Positions 61,348-64,000 of a stretch of 64,000 nucleotides of DNA are shown here, in pieces (the stretch's first letter is position 1; each line of letters opens with the position of its first letter). The DNA is from Deferribacteres bacterium (GTDB lineage Bacteria; Chrysiogenota; Deferribacteres; Deferribacterales; Geovibrionaceae), in NCBI GenBank assembly GCA_023395255.1, contig JAEWZN010000007.1:310001-374000 (forward strand), read 5' to 3'. A program made the translations under genes and the position numbers. Under the pieces are notes generated by a model. That model did not search any database. It worked only from the letters and a program-made list of their open reading frames with translations, and was not told the origin of the DNA.

Positions 61348-62753
61348 AAAATAATATGCTTTGCAAAAAAACCGATACGCTTCTTGGGGCTATGAAGGTT
61401 ATCAACGATAACGCTATGGGGATAATTTTTGTAGTTGATGAAGAAGATAAGCTGTGCGGTGTTGTTACCGACGGCGACATAAGAAGGGCTTTGCTGAACG
61501 ATATACGCCTTGATGAAAAAATAGAAAAGGTTTTGTCCGGCAATTTTATCTTCGGCTATACTGGAGAGGATTACGGCGCTCTAATGTCGAAAATATCCGA
61601 TAAGGTTAAGATCATCCCTTTGGTGGATTCAGACCGCAGAGTTGTGGATTTCTTTGAATATAAACAGAATATGTATTTTCCAGTGGCTATTCCTAATCTG
61701 GGAGGGAACGAGTTCAAATATCTTACCGAAGCTTTTATGAGCACATGGATCTCAAGCAGCGGTAAATATATAGGCATGTTTGAGAAAAGCTTTTCCGAGT
61801 ATTCGGACTGCGGACACGGAGTTGCTGTTTCAAACGGCACAGTGGCTCTTCATCTTGCTCTAGTGGCTTTGGGTATAGGGGAGGGTGATGAGGTTATTGT
61901 GCCCGATCTTACCTTTGCTGCGACTATAAATACCGTGCTTCATGCTAACGCCGTTCCTGTTATCGTAGATGTCGAGGAAGAAAGCTGGTGCATTGACCCG
62001 AAAGCTGTTGAAAAGGCTATAACTCCGAAAACTAAGGCGATTATTCCCGTTCATCTTTACGGTCAGGCATGTGATATGGAGGCTATAATGGGGATAGCTT
62101 CCAAATACGGTCTGAAAGTAATCGAAGACTGCGCCGAGGCGCACGGGGCGATGTTCAAAGGCAGAAAGGTCGGCAGCTTCGGCGATGTAGGCTGCTTTTC
62201 TTTCTTCGGCAATAAAGTAATAACTACAGGCGAAGGCGGCATGTGCGTTACTAATGATTCTGCACTTACCGATAAAATGCGTGTACTCCGTGATCACGGC
62301 ATGAGCAAAACAAAACGCTACTGGCATGATTTTGTCGGCTATAACTACCGGATGACAAACCTTCAGGCGGCTATAGGCGTTGCACAGCTTGAAAGAGTTG
62401 AAGAGATACATAAAAACAGAAGGCTTTACGAGATAAGCTACAAAGAAGTTTTGAACGGGGATATTTTCTCTTTCCAGAAGGATTTGCCGGGCAGGCACAG
62501 GATAACGTGGCTTGTCAGCGTTCTGCTTGATGAAAGCATAGATAGGGACACGTACATGGCAAGACTTAAGGAAAACGGCATAGACGCCAGACCCTTCTTC
62601 TACCCTCTCAGCGATATGGAGGTTTATAGCCCCTATTGCAGATTTGAAACTCCCGTGGCTAAAAAGCTCTCTAAGCAAGGGCTTAATCTCCCGACTTATG
62701 AAAGTCTTAAGAGTATTGCAGAGCTAAAGAACATTATCTCTGCTATGAAATAA
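61344..62753 (+). CDS. Fusion of a CBS pair with a DegT/DnrJ-type aminotransferase (perosamine-synthase-like)
   Basis: 469 residues, ATGA overlap with the preceding stop. Residues about 5-110 are a CBS pair (VINDNAMGIIFVVDEEDKLCGVVTDGDIRR, quoted as GIIFVVDE and GVVTDGDIRRALL). Residues about 115-469 are a PLP aminotransferase with WISSSGKYIGMFEK, SNGTVALHLALVALGIGEGDEVIVP, EDCAEAHGA and the PLP lysine in FGNKVITTGEGGM. The aminotransferase part resembles GDP-perosamine synthase more than a legionaminate enzyme. Gmd upstream would supply its substrate. The CBS fusion is unusual; it suggests allosteric control by nucleotides. Confidence 0.88.
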   Translation: MKNNMLCKKTDTLLGAMKVINDNAMGIIFVVDEEDKLCGVVTDGDIRRALLNDIRLDEKIEKVLSGNFIFGYTGEDYGALMSKISDKVKIIPLVDSDRRVVDFFEYKQNMYFPVAIPNLGGNEFKYLTEAFMSTWISSSGKYIGMFEKSFSEYSDCGHGVAVSNGTVALHLALVALGIGEGDEVIVPDLTFAATINTVLHANAVPVIVDVEEESWCIDPKAVEKAITPKTKAIIPVHLYGQACDMEAIMGIASKYGLKVIEDCAEAHGAMFKGRKVGSFGDVGCFSFFGNKVITTGEGGMCVTNDSALTDKMRVLRDHGMSKTKRYWHDFVGYNYRMTNLQAAIGVAQLERVEEIHKNRRLYEISYKEVLNGDIFSFQKDLPGRHRITWLVSVLLDESIDRDTYMARLKENGIDARPFFYPLSDMEVYSPYCRFETPVAKKLSKQGLNLPTYESLKSIAELKNIISAMK

Positions 62754-62774
62754 CCGAAGACAAAGAAGGACTGT

Positions 62775-63479
62775 ATGTTTCAAAATAAATCTTTTCTTGC
62801 CATCATTCCTGCCCGCAGCGGAAGCAAGAGACTGCCGAATAAAAATATTCTTGAGCTTGCGGGAAAGCCTTTGATCGCTTGGACTATAGAATCGGCTTTG
62901 AAAAGCAGTTATATTGACGAGGTCATGGTTACTACAGATGACGATGTTATTATTGAGATTGCAGAGAGGTTTGGCGCTACAGTTCCCTTCAAAAGACCAT
63001 CCGAGCTTTCGGGTGATACGGCAGGCAGATCTGAAGTTATTACCCATACTTTAGATTTTTATAAAATCGAATTAAAAAAATCTTATGATTATATAATTTA
63101 CCTTCAGCCTACATCTCCTCTGAGAACGGCAGAACATATAGACTCTGCCGTTGAATATATGTTTGAAAAAAAAGCGGACGCAGTTATTTCTGTCTGTGAG
63201 GTTGAACACCCTGTGCACTGGAGCGGGGTTTTGCCGAACTCTATGGACATGAGCCGCTTTCTCAGCGATGTTGCCGTAAATTCCAGGAGTCAGGATTTAC
63301 CCGTTTATTACAGGCTGAACGGGGCAATCTATATCTGTGACACTGACAAATATCTGAAAAATGGGTGTGTTTTTCTGAAGGAAAATATTTTTGCATATGT
63401 TATGCAACAGGAAGCTTCAATTGATATTGACACACTAATGGATTTCAAAATCGCCGAAGTCTTTATGGGGTATAAGTGA
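62775..63479 (+). CDS. neuA: CMP-nonulosonate synthetase (acylneuraminate cytidylyltransferase family)
   Basis: 234 residues, ATG at 62775 with AAGGA upstream. It activates a nonulosonic acid with CTP to CMP-sugar. FLAIIPARSGSKRLPNKNIL (substrate and CTP loop), MVTTDDDVIIEIAERFGA, and YLQPTSPLRTAEHID are family blocks. Together with neuB and neuD it shows that the locus makes a sialic-acid-like sugar. The next frame begins with GTG overlapping its stop. Confidence 0.9.
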   Translation: MFQNKSFLAIIPARSGSKRLPNKNILELAGKPLIAWTIESALKSSYIDEVMVTTDDDVIIEIAERFGATVPFKRPSELSGDTAGRSEVITHTLDFYKIELKKSYDYIIYLQPTSPLRTAEHIDSAVEYMFEKKADAVISVCEVEHPVHWSGVLPNSMDMSRFLSDVAVNSRSQDLPVYYRLNGAIYICDTDKYLKNGCVFLKENIFAYVMQQEASIDIDTLMDFKIAEVFMGYK

Positions 63480-64000
63480 AGAACATATTGCTTGTCGCCA
63501 CGCAATCCCAGAGGTTTCTTGACCAATGTCTGTTTGCTGCTCAGCTAAGTAAAAGCGCTTCGGACAATATCAAAATCAAATTTTTCATAGGGGACAATGT
63601 TGCTGGCACCTATAAGAGAGAGGTTGGCGAGCTTTCTTTTTGCGTTATTAACCCCGTGCATGAGAAAACCCTGCATACTAGCCGTCTTAAGTTGTTCGTA
63701 AAGAATAAACTGAAATCGGCTATGTCGGAAAATATGATCAAGCTTGTGAGAAAAGGTGTTGCTTTTGTCAAAACTACACCTTTGTACACCGCTCGGTTAA
63801 AGCGTCAGGAGGAAGCTTTCTATCGCAGCTTTACCGCAAGGCACAAGCTCGTATCTGAATGTGTGAAAAATGCCGATATTGATGTAATTTTCATAAATGG
63901 CGACAGACATTTAGGCGATGAACACGTTTTTCTTAAGGTGGCAGAAGAACTAAATATCCCGACCGTGATCCCCTATCTGGTCGATTTTGCCGACAAAGAA
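63476..64000 (+). CDS. Unrecognised polysaccharide-locus protein (partial at right edge)
   Basis: The frame begins at GTG 63476, overlapping the neuA stop (GTGA), and is open for 175 codons to the right edge. It begins NILLVATQSQRFLDQCLFAA; later there are ADIDVIFINGDRH and NIPTVIPYLVDFAD. The pattern of alternating strands and helices recalls glycosyltransferases or capsule-synthesis proteins, but no motif decides it. The C-terminus lies outside the window. Location at the end of the neuA run suggests transfer or export of the activated sugar. Confidence 0.65.
   Translation, partial: MKNILLVATQSQRFLDQCLFAAQLSKSASDNIKIKFFIGDNVAGTYKREVGELSFCVINPVHEKTLHTSRLKLFVKNKLKSAMSENMIKLVRKGVAFVKTTPLYTARLKRQEEAFYRSFTARHKLVSECVKNADIDVIFINGDRHLGDEHVFLKVAEELNIPTVIPYLVDFADKE

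Noticed and set aside
61860..62678. Minus-strand frame of 272 codons inside the CBS-aminotransferase
   Set aside because: The plus-strand protein has clear aminotransferase motifs; the reverse frame has none.
1..64000. tRNA or rRNA genes, CRISPR arrays, insertion sequences
   Set aside because: No cloverleaf, rRNA-like, regularly spaced repeat or transposase sequence was noticed on either strand.

Overview
The window looks like chromosomal DNA of an anaerobically respiring, motile, Gram-negative bacterium. Two exported multiheme c-type cytochromes, a beta-barrel porin, methyl-accepting chemotaxis proteins, a UbiE/UbiD-type quinone pair, a TonB-dependent receptor and an LPS/capsule-type sugar locus support this. 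The mix of genes and the style of the multiheme/porin/rhodanese locus fit Deferribacterota (Geovibrio/Denitrovibrio-like) or a similar metal- or chalcogen-reducing lineage. This placement is an inference from content only. No rRNA, tRNA, CRISPR array, insertion sequence or prophage was recognised.

Layout. (1) 1-3006: an exported unknown protein (cut by the left edge) downstream of an aldehyde dehydrogenase. (2) 3118-4899: an EAL-CBS-GGDEF c-di-GMP protein. (3) 5018-11827, minus strand: one tightly packed run of eight genes: a kinase-like protein without an obvious ATPase domain, a CheY-like receiver, an HDOD protein, a PP2C/RsbU-type phosphatase, UbiE, a UbiD-family decarboxylase, endonuclease III and cobalamin adenosyltransferase. 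(4) 11967-14719: HIT and YjdM proteins, then a small accessory patch with a Phd/YefM antitoxin, a ParE-type toxin broken by an in-frame TAA, and a DUF4143-type ATPase with two operator-like repeats. (5) 14929-21555: zinc alcohol dehydrogenase, aldo/keto reductase and two chemoreceptors. (6) 21849-26091: two PqiA-like membrane proteins and a PqiB/LetB-like protein with about eight MCE repeats, an inter-membrane lipid transport system. (7) 26386-28628: a FepA-type siderophore receptor with a one-base frameshift. (8) 28672-33069: arginine decarboxylase, carboxynorspermidine dehydrogenase and decarboxylase (polyamines). (9) 33459-42229: an exported unknown protein, a TetR regulator with two operators, a CorC/CNNM-like protein, YitT, a PAS kinase, NUDIX, a receiver and a Cache-PAS kinase. 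(10) 42310-48316: rhodanese-like lipoprotein, porin, small exported protein, 12-heme cytochrome and 10-heme cytochrome, in the same order as the extHIJKL locus of Geobacter. (11) 49164-53239: thioesterase, RCK/USP-like regulator plus CPA2 antiporter, a lipoprotein and MscL. (12) 53496-64000: a surface polysaccharide locus on the plus strand with UDP-sugar dehydrogenase, UDP-glucuronate epimerase, Wzz, Gmd, GDP-fucose synthase, NeuB, NeuD, a TIM-barrel protein, a CBS-aminotransferase fusion, a CMP-sugar synthetase and an open reading frame running off the right edge.

The most interesting items are the putative outer-membrane electron/chalcogen conduit (with one CX4CH and one broken CXXCD heme motif), the eight-repeat MCE protein driven by an apparently leaderless promoter, and the sialic-acid-like/perosamine-like sugar cluster with a CBS-fused aminotransferase. 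Two gene lesions also stand out: the frameshifted fepA and the nonsense-mutated parE.
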